NCBI RefSeq assembly: GCF_014332515.1
Contig: NZ_VFSD01000028.1
Coordinates: 20,309 to 84,308, forward strand
DNA length: 64,000 nucleotides
Source: Pontibacter beigongshangensis
Lineage (GTDB): Bacteria; Bacteroidota; Bacteroidia; Cytophagales; Hymenobacteraceae
Direction: 5' to 3'
The notes beneath the pieces were generated by a model, which saw only the letters and a list, made by a program, of their open reading frames with translations, ran no database searches and was not told where the DNA came from. Position 1 is the first letter of the stretch, and each line of letters starts with the position of its first letter. The position numbers were made by a program, and so were the translations under genes. This document shows, one piece after another, positions 9,639 through 17,487 of this stretch.

Positions 9639-10102
9639 TCATCCCACACTTAATTGTTAGCATAATTTTTACACCCGCTAACAGTTAACAGCTTCCATAT
9701 TTCCGGAATCAATACCATGCCAAAGGGCAGATGAGGTTGCCAGGTGCACCAATGGCGATTTTTTGTTGGGGGAAGGGTCCCTCATAATAGAGCGTTCAGC
9801 GAGAGAGGGTAGGGCGCCTCGGTTCTCATCAAGGAGAAAAGTAAAGCCCAGCCGGAGAGGCGAAAACCAGTAAAACGCATCAACTTTTAATGGTAGCAGC
9901 ATGAAGAGGTAGAACGAGATAAACTTATTTCCAGTGGCATATGCTAACAGCGATTTAGTATTAGAAGTAAAGAAATGATTGCTTAACGTATGCAGCCATC
10001 GTTTCCGCTTTTATATTCCGCTTCAATTCCAGCTTCCATTTCACCTCCTCTGTATTTTTTTATATCTTCCTTCCGGAAAAATAAAAAGAGCATCTACCAC
10101 AC
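9639..10102. other. Intergenic region with G/C-rich repeat
   Basis: A 464-bp gap between the propeller gene and the M49-like peptidase. It contains a sequence (about 9725-9825) that is repeated in inverted orientation at 27594-27685, plus AT-rich sequence next to the downstream start. No convincing ORF was seen. Confidence 0.6.
9725..9825 (-). repeat. Two-copy dispersed repeat, copy 1
   Basis: The reverse complement shares blocks with 27594-27685: CGCTGAACGCTC (12 bp), CCCCCAACAAAAAATCG (17 bp) and TGCACCTGGCAAC (13 bp), in the same order and at nearly the same spacing. This copy lacks the 16-bp inverted ends that flank the other one. Confidence 0.85.
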
Positions 10103-11767
10103 ATGAAACCAACACACATCTTATTGGCCGCTGCCCTGGCCGCTACCTTGCTAGGGTGCAGCAGCCAGAAAACAGGAGAGGCGCACGAAGGAGCAACAGT
10201 ACAAACAGAGCCAACCGGAGCCCTGCAGGAAAAGCTGGGCATGTACACCACCGTGCGCCTTACCGCCGACCTGAGCAAGCTGAGCGACCGCGACCGCCAG
10301 ATGATTCCGCTGCTGATAGAAGCCGGTAAAATAATGGACGAGCTGTTCTGGTACGAAGCCTACGGCCAGCGCGACTCTCTGCTCAATGCCCTCGCTGATG
10401 AGTCGGCTAAACAGTTTGTGAAAATCAACTATGGCCCCTGGGACCGCCTGAACAACAATGAATCCTTTATAGAAGGTGTAGGGCCTAAGCCAGACGCGGC
10501 CAACTTTTACCCGCACGACATGACCAAGGAGGAGTTTGAACAGGCCGACCTCCCTGACAAAACAAGCCAGTACACGCTTCTACGCCGCAACGCCAGCGGC
10601 AAGCTGGTTACCGTGCCCTATCATACACAGTTCAGGGAGCAGGTGGAACGGGCATCGGACCTGCTGCGTGAGGCGGCCACCCTCGCCGACGATCAGGGGC
10701 TGAAAAAGTATCTGAACATGCGTGCCCAGGCGCTGCTCACCGATAACTACCAACCCAGCGACCTCGCCTGGATGGACATGAAAAACAACACCATCGATGT
10801 GGTCATCGGACCGATAGAGACTTACGAAGACAAGCTCTTTGGCTACAAAGCCGCTCATGAGGCCTATATCCTCATCAAAGACATGGAGTGGAGCAAACGA
10901 TTAGAAAAGTATGCTGCTTTTCTGCCGGAGCTTCAGAAAGGGCTTCCGGTTGGGGCCAGCTACAAAAAAGAGATGCCCGGCTCCGATGCTGATCTGAATG
11001 CCTATGACGTGATATACTATGCCGGCGACTGCAACGCCGGCAGCAAGACCATCGCCATAAACCTGCCCAACGACGAGGAGGTGCAGCTCCAGAAAGGTAC
11101 CCGCCGGCTACAACTCAAAAATGCCATGCGGGCCAAGTTCGACAAGATCATGCTTCCCATTGCGGAGGAGCTGATTGTGCCGGACCAGCAGCAGCACGTT
11201 ACCTTCGATGCCTTTTTTGGCAACACCATGTTCCACGAGGTGGCGCACGGGCTGGGCATCAAAAACACCATCAACGGCAAAGGCACGGTGCGGGAGGCGC
11301 TGAAAGAGCACGCCTCTGCGCTGGAAGAAGGCAAAGCCGACATCCTGGGCCTCTACATGATCTCGCAGCTGCACGAGAAAGGCGAAGTAGAAGGTAAGCT
11401 CGAAGATTACTACACCACTTTTCTGGCTGGTATTTTCCGGTCGGTGCGTTTTGGGGCAGCCAGTGCACACGGCAAGGCCAACATGGTGCGATTCAACTTT
11501 TTCAGGGACCAGGGCGCTTTTTCCAGAGATGAGCAAACTGGCAAATACCGTGTGGACTATGTAAAGATGCGCACTGCCATGAACAAGCTCTCGGAACTGA
11601 TCCTGACGCTGCAGGGCAACGGCGATTATGCCGGTGTGGGTGACCTGCTCAACCAGCAAGGCCAGATCAGCACCCAACTCCAGAGCGACCTCGACCGCCT
11701 GAGCCAGAACAACATTCCGGTGGACATTGTGTTTGAACAGGGCGTTGAGGTGCTAGGGCTGCGGTAA
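10103..11767 (+). CDS. Zinc metallopeptidase, M49 (dipeptidyl-peptidase III)-like lipoprotein
   Basis: A 554-aa predicted lipoprotein: the signal peptide ends in LAATLLGCSS with lipobox Cys19. The zinc site is HEVAH (His378, Glu379, His382) followed about 26 residues later by EEGKADILGLY (Glu near 408), the spacing and second motif of the M49 family (DPP III uses HELLGH and EEARAD). It therefore probably removes dipeptides or acts as a related zinc hydrolase at the cell envelope. The inserted residue that makes HExxGH in classical DPP III is absent, as in several bacterial relatives. It stands alone, with more than 450 bp on each side. Confidence 0.8.
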   Translation: MKPTHILLAAALAATLLGCSSQKTGEAHEGATVQTEPTGALQEKLGMYTTVRLTADLSKLSDRDRQMIPLLIEAGKIMDELFWYEAYGQRDSLLNALADESAKQFVKINYGPWDRLNNNESFIEGVGPKPDAANFYPHDMTKEEFEQADLPDKTSQYTLLRRNASGKLVTVPYHTQFREQVERASDLLREAATLADDQGLKKYLNMRAQALLTDNYQPSDLAWMDMKNNTIDVVIGPIETYEDKLFGYKAAHEAYILIKDMEWSKRLEKYAAFLPELQKGLPVGASYKKEMPGSDADLNAYDVIYYAGDCNAGSKTIAINLPNDEEVQLQKGTRRLQLKNAMRAKFDKIMLPIAEELIVPDQQQHVTFDAFFGNTMFHEVAHGLGIKNTINGKGTVREALKEHASALEEGKADILGLYMISQLHEKGEVEGKLEDYYTTFLAGIFRSVRFGAASAHGKANMVRFNFFRDQGAFSRDEQTGKYRVDYVKMRTAMNKLSELILTLQGNGDYAGVGDLLNQQGQISTQLQSDLDRLSQNNIPVDIVFEQGVEVLGLR

Positions 11768-11934
11768 AAAGACTGCTGCCGTTGTATAGTCAGCTGCACA
11801 ACTTATCGGGATTTGTTTCATCTTTTTACAATGAATAAATGTCGTGATACGTGTGTCGATTTTCTCAAGGAGACGCCATGTAGGATTCCGGTAGGGTAAG
11901 TCGCAGGCTTTAGCACCAGGTAGGGCTCCCGCAA

Positions 11935-11985
11935 AATTATGCTAATGAAAACAGGCCTCCGGAGCTTTCTGCTGCTGATACACCT
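11935..11985 (+). repeat. CCE interspersed element, copy 3
   Basis: AATTATGCTAATGAAAACAG, then GCCTCCGGAGC and CTG triplets. The AT box carries a T-to-G change. Its ATG starts the 42-aa frame. Confidence 0.88.
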
Positions 11986-12073
11986 GATCCTTGTAAGCTG
12001 CTGCATTTTTAGCAGGGCAGGTGTGGCGGCCGCAGAAAAGAAGGAGCCTCAGAGAAAAAGGAACTATCCCTAA
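11945..12073 (+). CDS. Small signal-peptide-like ORF built on a CCE element (42 aa)
   Basis: The ATG of CCE copy 3 opens a 42-codon frame starting MKTGLRSFLLLIHLILVSCC and ending EKKEPQRKRNYP. The basic N-terminus, hydrophobic core and Cys-Cys resemble a lipoprotein signal peptide followed by a short basic tail. A strong rho-independent terminator begins 14 bp after the stop codon (12088-12130), so a short transcript ending here is plausible. No ribosome-binding site or homologue could be recognised. It may be a true exported micropeptide, a leader peptide, or only an open frame within a repeat. Confidence 0.4.
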   Translation: MKTGLRSFLLLIHLILVSCCIFSRAGVAAAEKKEPQRKRNYP

Positions 12074-12087
12074 AAACAGGTATATTT

Positions 12088-12130
12088 TAAGGAAGGGGGT
12101 ACATCTTTTGGGTGTACCCCTTTCCTTTTT
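12088..12130 (+). terminator. Rho-independent terminator
   Basis: A stem of about 14 bp (AAGGAAGGGGGTAC paired with GTACCCCTTTCCTT, one G-T wobble) around a short loop, followed by a T-run. Confidence 0.88.
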
Positions 12131-12256
12131 TAGTATAATGTCTGGTGTAGCCCTTGTTATATCGGGGTTTTAATATTTAGTAGTAACCTATTAGGTGTAA
12201 TAGGAGTAAGTTATCTTTCCAAGTAATTATAAATCAGATTTTTAATTTAACTGCAA

Positions 12257-12469
12257 GTGATGAAAAGCTATTATGAATTCAATCCGGGCAGCCCTCAGGA
12301 GCGGCAGGAAAGAGAAAGATTGTATCCTGAATTATCCAAATTTCACATCGCACTTCGTGAGGAGTTGAGCGAAGAAGAGTATTTCAGTTTTTATAGCGCT
12401 GAAAAGGAAAGTATCAAGCCTTTTATGATCCCAAACCAATCCTATACATCAACATGGAGGCATGCTTAG
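12257..12469 (+). CDS. Hypothetical 70-aa protein
   Basis: A 70-residue, strongly charged, Glu-rich protein (MMKSYYEFNPGSPQERQERE...) with no signal peptide or membrane segment and no family I recognise. It is supported as a gene by a clean position between two terminators (12088-12130 upstream and 12487-12522 directly downstream) and by a near-consensus -7 box (TATCTTTC) about 40 bp upstream. The first two codons are both ATG, so the start is uncertain by one residue. Confidence 0.6.
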   Translation: MMKSYYEFNPGSPQERQERERLYPELSKFHIALREELSEEEYFSFYSAEKESIKPFMIPNQSYTSTWRHA

Positions 12470-12486
12470 TTAAGTTCTTATCCAGG

Positions 12487-12522
12487 TAAAAAGGTAAGCC
12501 ACTCAAAGGTTTACCTTTTTTT
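12487..12522 (+). terminator. Rho-independent terminator
   Basis: AAAAAGGTAA and TTTACCTTTTTTT form a stem ending in a T-run, 18 bp after the stop of the 70-aa gene. Confidence 0.8.
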
Positions 12523-12715
12523 GTGCCTTCAGCCAGGGGGAGCAGGATGGCCTGCAGGGCGGTTGTTTTCTGTTTGCGCCTTCCGAAGCTGATGCTTCGC
12601 ACCCGGGCCAGAGAACTGAAAAAGATAGAGCGGCGCATGGTGCGTGTATCGTAGGGCAGGGCTGTAAATTTTGAAGGAGCAGCAAATACCATAAGGCGTA
12701 GTTTCAGCTAATTCA

Positions 12716-12769
12716 GATTATTTAAATGAATATGCTCCTCCGGAGGTTCTGCTACTCCTGCTGCTGCAT
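12716..12769 (+). repeat. CCE interspersed element, copy 4
   Basis: GATTATTTAAATGAATATGC, then CTCCTCCGGAGG and a CTG-like tract. It lies just past the stop of the FAD oxidoreductase gene (minus strand). Confidence 0.88.
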
Positions 12770-12788
12770 GGCAGCTAGTTGCCATGCA

Positions 12789-13925
12789 CTACAGCTGCTG
12801 CAAAACCAGTTCCGCGGCTTCTTCTCCTACCAATGAGCCAATAGCCACACCCATACCGGATAAGCGCACGGCACACACCACCCGCTCCCGCACCTGCCTG
12901 ATAACGGGAGTTTTTTCAGGCCCCATGCCCATGATGCCACTCCACCTGTGCTCCACTTCAAAGGTGTTTTCGGGCAGGATCACATTTTTTAACAGTTCCT
13001 CCAGTTGCTGCTGTACTCTTTCTGTCAGGCCCAGGGCAGGGGTTTCTTCGGTAACAAAGTCGAGGTTACGGCCACCGCCAAACAATACCCGGTTGCCGAT
13101 GTTGCGGAAGTAGTAATAGCCTCTGTCGTAGTGGAACGTGCCGTTAATTTTGAGGCCGGCGATCGGTTGTGTAAGGAGCACCTGGGCCCGTGCCGGCACC
13201 ACCGGCAGCTGGGGCAGGAGTTGCCGGGCCAGGCCATTGGTAGCCACCAGCGCTGCAGCTGCTTTCAGGTTAATTCCCTGGGTGGTGGTGGCCACAATGG
13301 CTGTCTCCTCCTCGTGGAGGCCGAGCACTTCAAGCCCGTTTAGCACCAGTACGCCCCGCGCCTGCGCTTTTTGCGTAAGCGCCAGTATCATGTTGCCGGT
13401 GTTCAGCTGCCCCTCGGCCGTATTTTTAATCAGGTGTTGCACTTGCCGGAAGCCGAAGCTGCTTATTTTGTCATCGGCCAGGCGGTAGGTTTGCGGCAGA
13501 CCGGTAATGCTGGCCAGCTGCCTGTTGAGGTAAGGGAGTTGTTCGGCGCAGGAGCTGTAGAGCGGGGCATTGTCGAAAAGTTCGTAGCCGCCCCACTGCC
13601 GGTAGTCGAGCGCGGCATCGCCCAGGTGTTGCCGGAGCTGCCGGAGCCCGCGCCACCGCCGCTCCACCAGTTCAAAAACCTGTTCTTCGGTGTGGTGCAC
13701 CAAGTCGTCGAGGAGTTCGGAGGGGCTGCCAAAGCAGGCAAAGCCTGCATTTTTGGAACTGCCACCGGTTGGCAGCAAGCCACGTTCTGCCACCAGCACC
13801 TTTAGCTGCGGCTGTGCCTGTTTCAGGTGCAATGCAGCAGTTAGCCCCACAATGCCGCTCCCGATTATCAGGACATCTATTTTGCTAAAGTAAGTTTCTT
13901 TCTCCCAGAAGCTAAGCTCCATCAT
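12789..13925 (-). CDS. FAD-dependent amine/amino-acid oxidoreductase (DAO family)
   Basis: A 378-aa flavoprotein of the D-amino acid oxidase/glycine oxidase family. The N-terminal dinucleotide fold shows VLIIGSGIVGLTAALHLK (residues about 18-35) and a typical acidic end at VLVAERG. The C-terminal IMGMGPEKTPVIRQ...SGMGVAIGSLVGEEAAELV block closes the FAD site, as in DadA/ThiO-like enzymes. It is the last gene of a minus-strand operon with a Rieske protein, an alpha/beta hydrolase and an 83-aa protein, only 2 bp after the latter. The substrate is unknown. The FAD and Rieske partners suggest a small oxidative pathway or electron transfer. Confidence 0.85.
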   Translation of the reverse strand: MMELSFWEKETYFSKIDVLIIGSGIVGLTAALHLKQAQPQLKVLVAERGLLPTGGSSKNAGFACFGSPSELLDDLVHHTEEQVFELVERRWRGLRQLRQHLGDAALDYRQWGGYELFDNAPLYSSCAEQLPYLNRQLASITGLPQTYRLADDKISSFGFRQVQHLIKNTAEGQLNTGNMILALTQKAQARGVLVLNGLEVLGLHEEETAIVATTTQGINLKAAAALVATNGLARQLLPQLPVVPARAQVLLTQPIAGLKINGTFHYDRGYYYFRNIGNRVLFGGGRNLDFVTEETPALGLTERVQQQLEELLKNVILPENTFEVEHRWSGIMGMGPEKTPVIRQVRERVVCAVRLSGMGVAIGSLVGEEAAELVLQQL

Positions 13926-13927
13926 GT

Positions 13928-14179
13928 TCAGTTATCCTGCCGGAAGTAGGGGTGGCTGTATTGGCGGGCAGTTGCTTCGTCAATCAGTTCATAATGCGTC
14001 AGCATGATTTCCCTTTCGCCAGCGTTCATGGCTTTTACGAAAAGGCCTTCGGGTGTTTCGTAGATGGCGTAGTTGTGTGAGCCAAAGGGGTAGAGGTTGT
14101 TGCTCTTCAGGATGGTGGCCTGGGTCAGGTCTGCCTCCTGGCCAGTAGTTGTTTTTACGAGGTAGCGGCTTTTGCTCAT
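13928..14179 (-). CDS. Hypothetical 83-aa protein in Rieske/DAO operon
   Basis: A soluble 83-residue protein (MSKSRYLVKTTTGQEADLTQ...) with no recognised domain. Its start overlaps the stop of the alpha/beta hydrolase by 4 bp (ATGA) and it ends 2 bp before the oxidoreductase, so it is almost certainly translated as part of the operon. The balanced composition and a possible all-beta N-terminal half fit a small structured protein, but no function can be proposed. Confidence 0.75.
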   Translation of the reverse strand: MSKSRYLVKTTTGQEADLTQATILKSNNLYPFGSHNYAIYETPEGLFVKAMNAGEREIMLTHYELIDEATARQYSHPYFRQDN

Positions 14180-14898
14180 GTGTCTGCTGTCAGAATCTGG
14201 TTTAAGATGTCACTAATTTCGGAGGAACGGCTCATCACCATCAGGTGCTCACCTCCTTCTACGATAAACATGCCGGGGCGCCGGCGCAGCGGCAACACTT
14301 TGTCGGCGGTGCCATGCAGGTGGAACAGGTTTGGCAGTGGGGCTGCCTGTCGCCAGGCCAGCAGCTGCTCCAGCGACCAGCGCAGGTAGGTCTCGTCTAT
14401 GTCCAGGATCACCTGCCGGAGCAGCTTTTTCTCGGCGGGGGTGTGAGCCCCAAAAAAGAAAGGGGCCAGCGGCAGAAAGCTTTGCAGGAACTTGAGGGGC
14501 AGGTGCCGCTGTAACCGCAGCTTGCCCAGCAGCCGGTAATACCAGGGCAGGGCAGAGCTATGGGCAAGGCTGGAGATAATGATCAGCTTTTGAGGCTGCA
14601 GCAATTTGGCCAGTTCGGCGGCAACCACGCCACCAAACGACAGCCCGATCAGAATAGGGTTCGGAGCCGTAATCTGCGCCTGCAGCCGCCGCGCATAGCT
14701 CTGCAGCGACTCCTGCACCGATAGCGGGGCTATCCATTCTACATGCTCGAGAGGAAGATCGGGGGGCAGCCTCAGAAACCGGAACATGCGCCAGTCGGCT
14801 CCAAGGCCACTGATGAAATAGATTTTACGCGTACTGCTTCCGTTTTCTGACTCCAAGGTTGCTTTCTGTTTGTGTAACGTTTTTTGGCTGCGACACAA
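14176..14898 (-). CDS. Alpha/beta hydrolase
   Basis: A cytoplasmic alpha/beta-fold hydrolase of up to 240 aa. The nucleophile elbow is GLSFGG (Ser87), a GLGADWRMFRFL block corresponds to the oxyanion-loop strand, LHGTADKVLP carries the acid (Asp), and GGEHLMV near the end carries His218. The first 20 or so residues (MCRSQKTLHKQK...) are not family-like, so the true start may lie nearer RKIYFISGLG. It is co-directional with and between the Rieske gene (25-bp gap) and the 83-aa gene (4-bp overlap). The substrate is unknown. Confidence 0.82.
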   Translation of the reverse strand: MCRSQKTLHKQKATLESENGSSTRKIYFISGLGADWRMFRFLRLPPDLPLEHVEWIAPLSVQESLQSYARRLQAQITAPNPILIGLSFGGVVAAELAKLLQPQKLIIISSLAHSSALPWYYRLLGKLRLQRHLPLKFLQSFLPLAPFFFGAHTPAEKKLLRQVILDIDETYLRWSLEQLLAWRQAAPLPNLFHLHGTADKVLPLRRRPGMFIVEGGEHLMVMSRSSEISDILNQILTADT

Positions 14899-14923
14899 AT
14901 TTACAGCCTATAGGCTGAACTTA

Positions 14924-15268
14924 CTACTCTGCCGGCTTTTGTTGCAGTTCAATAAAAACGCCGTCTTCCCTGACCTCGAGCGGGTAGATGGTGGCGTTTC
15001 GCGTTCTGTAGTCGCACTCTTTGCCGCTTTGCAGGTTGTAGCGGTAACTGTGCCAGGGGCACACGATCTCGTTCAGGTAGTTTATGTTGCCGCGGCTCAG
15101 CGAGGAGCCCATGTGTGGGCAGGCGTCCTGTATGGCAACAAAGCCAGCAGCAGTATGTGCCAGGCAAATCTCTTTTCCGGCCACTGCCAACAGCCTTGTC
15201 TGTCGAAGCGGCACCTGTTTCAGGGCATCTGCCTCGCTTTCAAAAATCTTATACCAGGTATGCTGCAT
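14924..15268 (-). CDS. Rieske [2Fe-2S] ferredoxin-like protein
   Basis: A 114-aa single-domain Rieske protein. The cluster ligands are Cys50/His52 in ACPHMG and Cys70/His73 in CPWHSY, so a functional [2Fe-2S] site is expected. It has no membrane anchor or signal peptide, unlike the respiratory bc1 Rieske, and resembles soluble ferredoxin components of dioxygenase or NirD-like systems. It is the first gene of the operon that ends in an FAD oxidoreductase, so it may pass electrons to or from it. Confidence 0.9.
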   Translation of the reverse strand: MQHTWYKIFESEADALKQVPLRQTRLLAVAGKEICLAHTAAGFVAIQDACPHMGSSLSRGNINYLNEIVCPWHSYRYNLQSGKECDYRTRNATIYPLEVREDGVFIELQQKPAE

Positions 15269-15347
15269 GGAAAAGTTAAGAGTAATAAGTTAAGGGTGGA
15301 GTATTGAGGGTGTTTTAATTCTTTATGGCTTATCAACTTGCCAAGGC

Positions 15348-15394
15348 AATTATTTGAATGAAAGCAGCCCTCGGGAGGCTTTTGTTGCTGCTGT
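15348..15394 (+). repeat. CCE interspersed element, copy 5
   Basis: AATTATTTGAATGAAAGCAG, then CCCTCGGGAGG and TTG/CTG triplets. The palindrome centre is changed to CGGG. Confidence 0.85.
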
Positions 15395-15515
15395 AGCGGC
15401 GATACAAGGTAATGCCGCTACAGCAGGCTTTATGCAAACTGGCGCATAATATCTTATAGAACGGCAGCCATGGCCTCGCAGCGTGGGCAGCGCCCGGGAG
15501 GTTGGTGCAAAACCA

Positions 15516-15566
15516 GATTATTGGAATGAAAATGGCCTCCCAAAGGCAATTACTCCTGATGCTGCT
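15516..15566 (+). repeat. CCE interspersed element, copy 6 (degenerate)
   Basis: GATTATTGGAATGAAAATGG with a decayed palindrome (CCTCCCAAAGG) and a CTG-like tract. Confidence 0.75.
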
Positions 15567-15710
15567 CTTTTACAAGGACACAAAACCCAGCAAAAAAAGT
15601 TATGAGTGAAGAGTTGAAAGTCTCGCCTAAGTAATGCAGTTTCAAATCTTCTCATTTCCAAATCTCCAGATGGAAAAATTAGTACATGAAAGAAGGTGCT
15701 GCTCTAAAGG

Positions 15711-16085
15711 TTATAAGCTTACTCTAACGGCGGTGGCATAGGCCTGCACCGGGTCCGACTCCATCACCGGTCCTTCAAGCCAGGCTTCTACCAATTGCCC
15801 CTCCCGGAGCTGTTCCGGTTTTAAAACTCCACCGTCCTGATCCTCAATATGAGTATTGCTGTCTATTTTGATGCTTGCTCTGGCATAGATACTGGTTGTT
15901 TCCTCCTGCGACTCTACCAGTATTACAGCCAGATTATTGTCTTTATTCTTCGCTGCCGTTTTCTTTAAAGAGGTAATGGTTCCCTGTACATCAGGAACAG
16001 TGTCTGGAATGCGCCTGGCGGTATCGCCGGAGCAGGAGGCCAGCAGAAAAGCCAGCAGATAGAGTAAGGGTGTTGTGCGTTTCAT
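15711..16085 (-). CDS. Hypothetical lipoprotein, DUF3221-like
   Basis: A 124-aa predicted lipoprotein. The ATG at 16085 is chosen because it begins MKRTTPLLYLLAFLLASCSG, a signal peptide with lipobox Cys. The frame stays open 50 codons upstream without signal features. The mature part (VQGTITSLKK...LAVILVESQE...ARASIKIDSNTHI..LREGQLVEAWLEGPVMESDPVQAYATAV) looks like the small OB-like fold of DUF3221 proteins, in which a short beta domain ends in a P.Q..A..I block. Function unknown. A terminator separates it from the upstream membrane-protein gene. Confidence 0.75.
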   Translation of the reverse strand: MKRTTPLLYLLAFLLASCSGDTARRIPDTVPDVQGTITSLKKTAAKNKDNNLAVILVESQEETTSIYARASIKIDSNTHIEDQDGGVLKPEQLREGQLVEAWLEGPVMESDPVQAYATAVRVSL

Positions 16086-16272
16086 GGTAGATTTTGGTAA
16101 TATGGCGTCATCATCGTAACTGCAAGCAAGGGCCAGAACCTGAAAATTCAGGTCGAGGAATGGAGCCATCGGTTCTCTGATCAGGCTGGGTTCCAGGAGC
16201 CTGAATCCGGATCTGAGCGTAAGTGTTAGCAACATCTTGTCTGGCTTCTAATCGCATGCTATTCTACTCCAT

Positions 16273-16319
16273 AACAAAGCCGCATGTTGCAGAATACTTC
16301 AGCAACATGCGGCTTTGTT
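16273..16319. terminator. Bidirectional terminator hairpin
   Basis: AACAAAGCCGCATGTTGC and GCAACATGCGGCTTTGTTT form an 18-bp stem with an 11-nt loop. It lies directly downstream of the minus-strand gene at 16344 and upstream of the lipoprotein gene. Confidence 0.85.
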
Positions 16320-16343
16320 TGATAAGGAACGCTTATGCGTGTG

Positions 16344-17048
16344 TCAGGCTACCCTGAGGTTCGAGCCTGGCTCCTTTTTGTCGTCTAGCGGCTTCGTTTC
16401 TGCTGGCAGCACGTAATTAGACACAAAATTTGCTCCCTGGCTTTGTACGGCCTTTGGTTCCTGCAGCAGTACCACTTTAGCCCGTTGGCCAACGGTAAGC
16501 ACCCCAATGCCTTGCTGGCGGCAGAGCGTCAGGAGGTGGTGCGCCAGTAGGTTGTTTCTGAATATAAGGCTGCTGATAGAGATCCCCAGCCACTGCTCGT
16601 TTGCCGGAAAATTGCGCAGGTTATGTACCATGCACCCAATTTTCTTTTTAAGCTGATTTGTTTCGACAGTGGAGTGTAAGATAAGGGTGGCAAGGGCAGC
16701 AAGTACGGCTATGCCGGCAGCCAATGCCAAATGCAGTAGGCCAGAAAGCAAGAAGGCAGTACCAAATAGCATGGCTCCAGAGGTCAGGAAGCGGAATTTG
16801 CTCAGGCCTTTCTTTTTATAGCGGATAAGAATATGGGCCAGGTCAGAGGAGCCTGCCGTAACTACGGCAGCACAAAACGGGGCATTGTCTACGGTGTCAA
16901 ACAATAGCAGTCCATCAACTTCGGCATCAGCTTTGGTTTTAATTTTATGCCTAACTTTAATAGAAGTTGCTGTATAAGTGGCTTTGTAATGAGATTGAAG
17001 GAAATCGTAAGCAAAATCTTCAATCTTGGGGCTTCTATGTTTTGACAT
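16344..17048 (-). CDS. Hypothetical membrane protein (234 aa)
   Basis: A 234-aa protein with a soluble N-terminal domain (about 85 residues, containing KIEDFAYDFL and KADAEVDGLLLFD), two closely spaced hydrophobic helices (about 93-128) and a C-terminal soluble domain. The N-terminal pattern is faintly reminiscent of restriction-endonuclease-like domains fused to membrane helices, but no ExK dyad is visible, so this is not claimed. It is followed by a terminator and appears monocistronic. No family recognised. Confidence 0.7.
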   Translation of the reverse strand: MSKHRSPKIEDFAYDFLQSHYKATYTATSIKVRHKIKTKADAEVDGLLLFDTVDNAPFCAAVVTAGSSDLAHILIRYKKKGLSKFRFLTSGAMLFGTAFLLSGLLHLALAAGIAVLAALATLILHSTVETNQLKKKIGCMVHNLRNFPANEQWLGISISSLIFRNNLLAHHLLTLCRQQGIGVLTVGQRAKVVLLQEPKAVQSQGANFVSNYVLPAETKPLDDKKEPGSNLRVA

Positions 17049-17487
17049 ACTTGTCTGAGGCGAGATAAAGTATAAGGATAGAACTATAGGTTTAGCAGCT
17101 AAGTTTGTTAAGCGGGTAACTTACACAGAAATCAGCAGTTCTATACTCCCTATCTAAAGAACGAAGTATGTGAATAGCTTTAAAACGGGTCAAAAATATA
17201 AATCTAATTTAAAATAATCAATAAATATTTTTGTTTTAACGTCGAATATAGATATAATCATGTTAGTAGCCCAAATATATATTTTTTTTAAAGCTGTATA
17301 ACAATTAGATCCGGTATATGTTGTTGAACTTCTGATGCTATTAAACCTGCAACTACCAGTGCGGCAGGCACCGGGTGCTGCCTGAAAACGGAACAGAAAA
17401 TGCAGCTGCTTCTTACTCGAACAGTTATTTTAAGTAGCTTTACGGCAACTCCCGGAGCGGCCCAAAAGTTTTTCTTTTTTTTGCTAT
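17049..17487. other. AT-rich divergent intergenic region
   Basis: A 439-bp region between two divergent genes. Positions 17160-17320 are strikingly AT-rich with no ORF. It probably holds the promoters of both genes, but no exact TAnnTTTG box is convincing. No repeats of the CCE type occur here. Confidence 0.5.

Larger units (their letters stand above)
11768..12256. other. Intergenic region with repeat, micro-ORF and terminator
   Basis: Between the M49-like peptidase and the 70-aa gene lie CCE copy 3 (11935-11985), the 42-aa ORF that starts inside it and a strong terminator (12088-12130). AT-rich promoter-like sequence with a near-consensus -7 box (TATCTTTC at 12212-12219) follows, upstream of the next gene. 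Confidence 0.6.
15269..15710. other. Intergenic region with two CCE elements
   Basis: A 442-bp gap holding the promoter side of the Rieske operon and two plus-orientation CCE copies (15348-15394 and 15516-15566). There are AT-rich simple motifs (AAGTTAAGAGT near 15272) of the same type as those between atpD and atpC. No coding sequence was seen. Confidence 0.6.
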
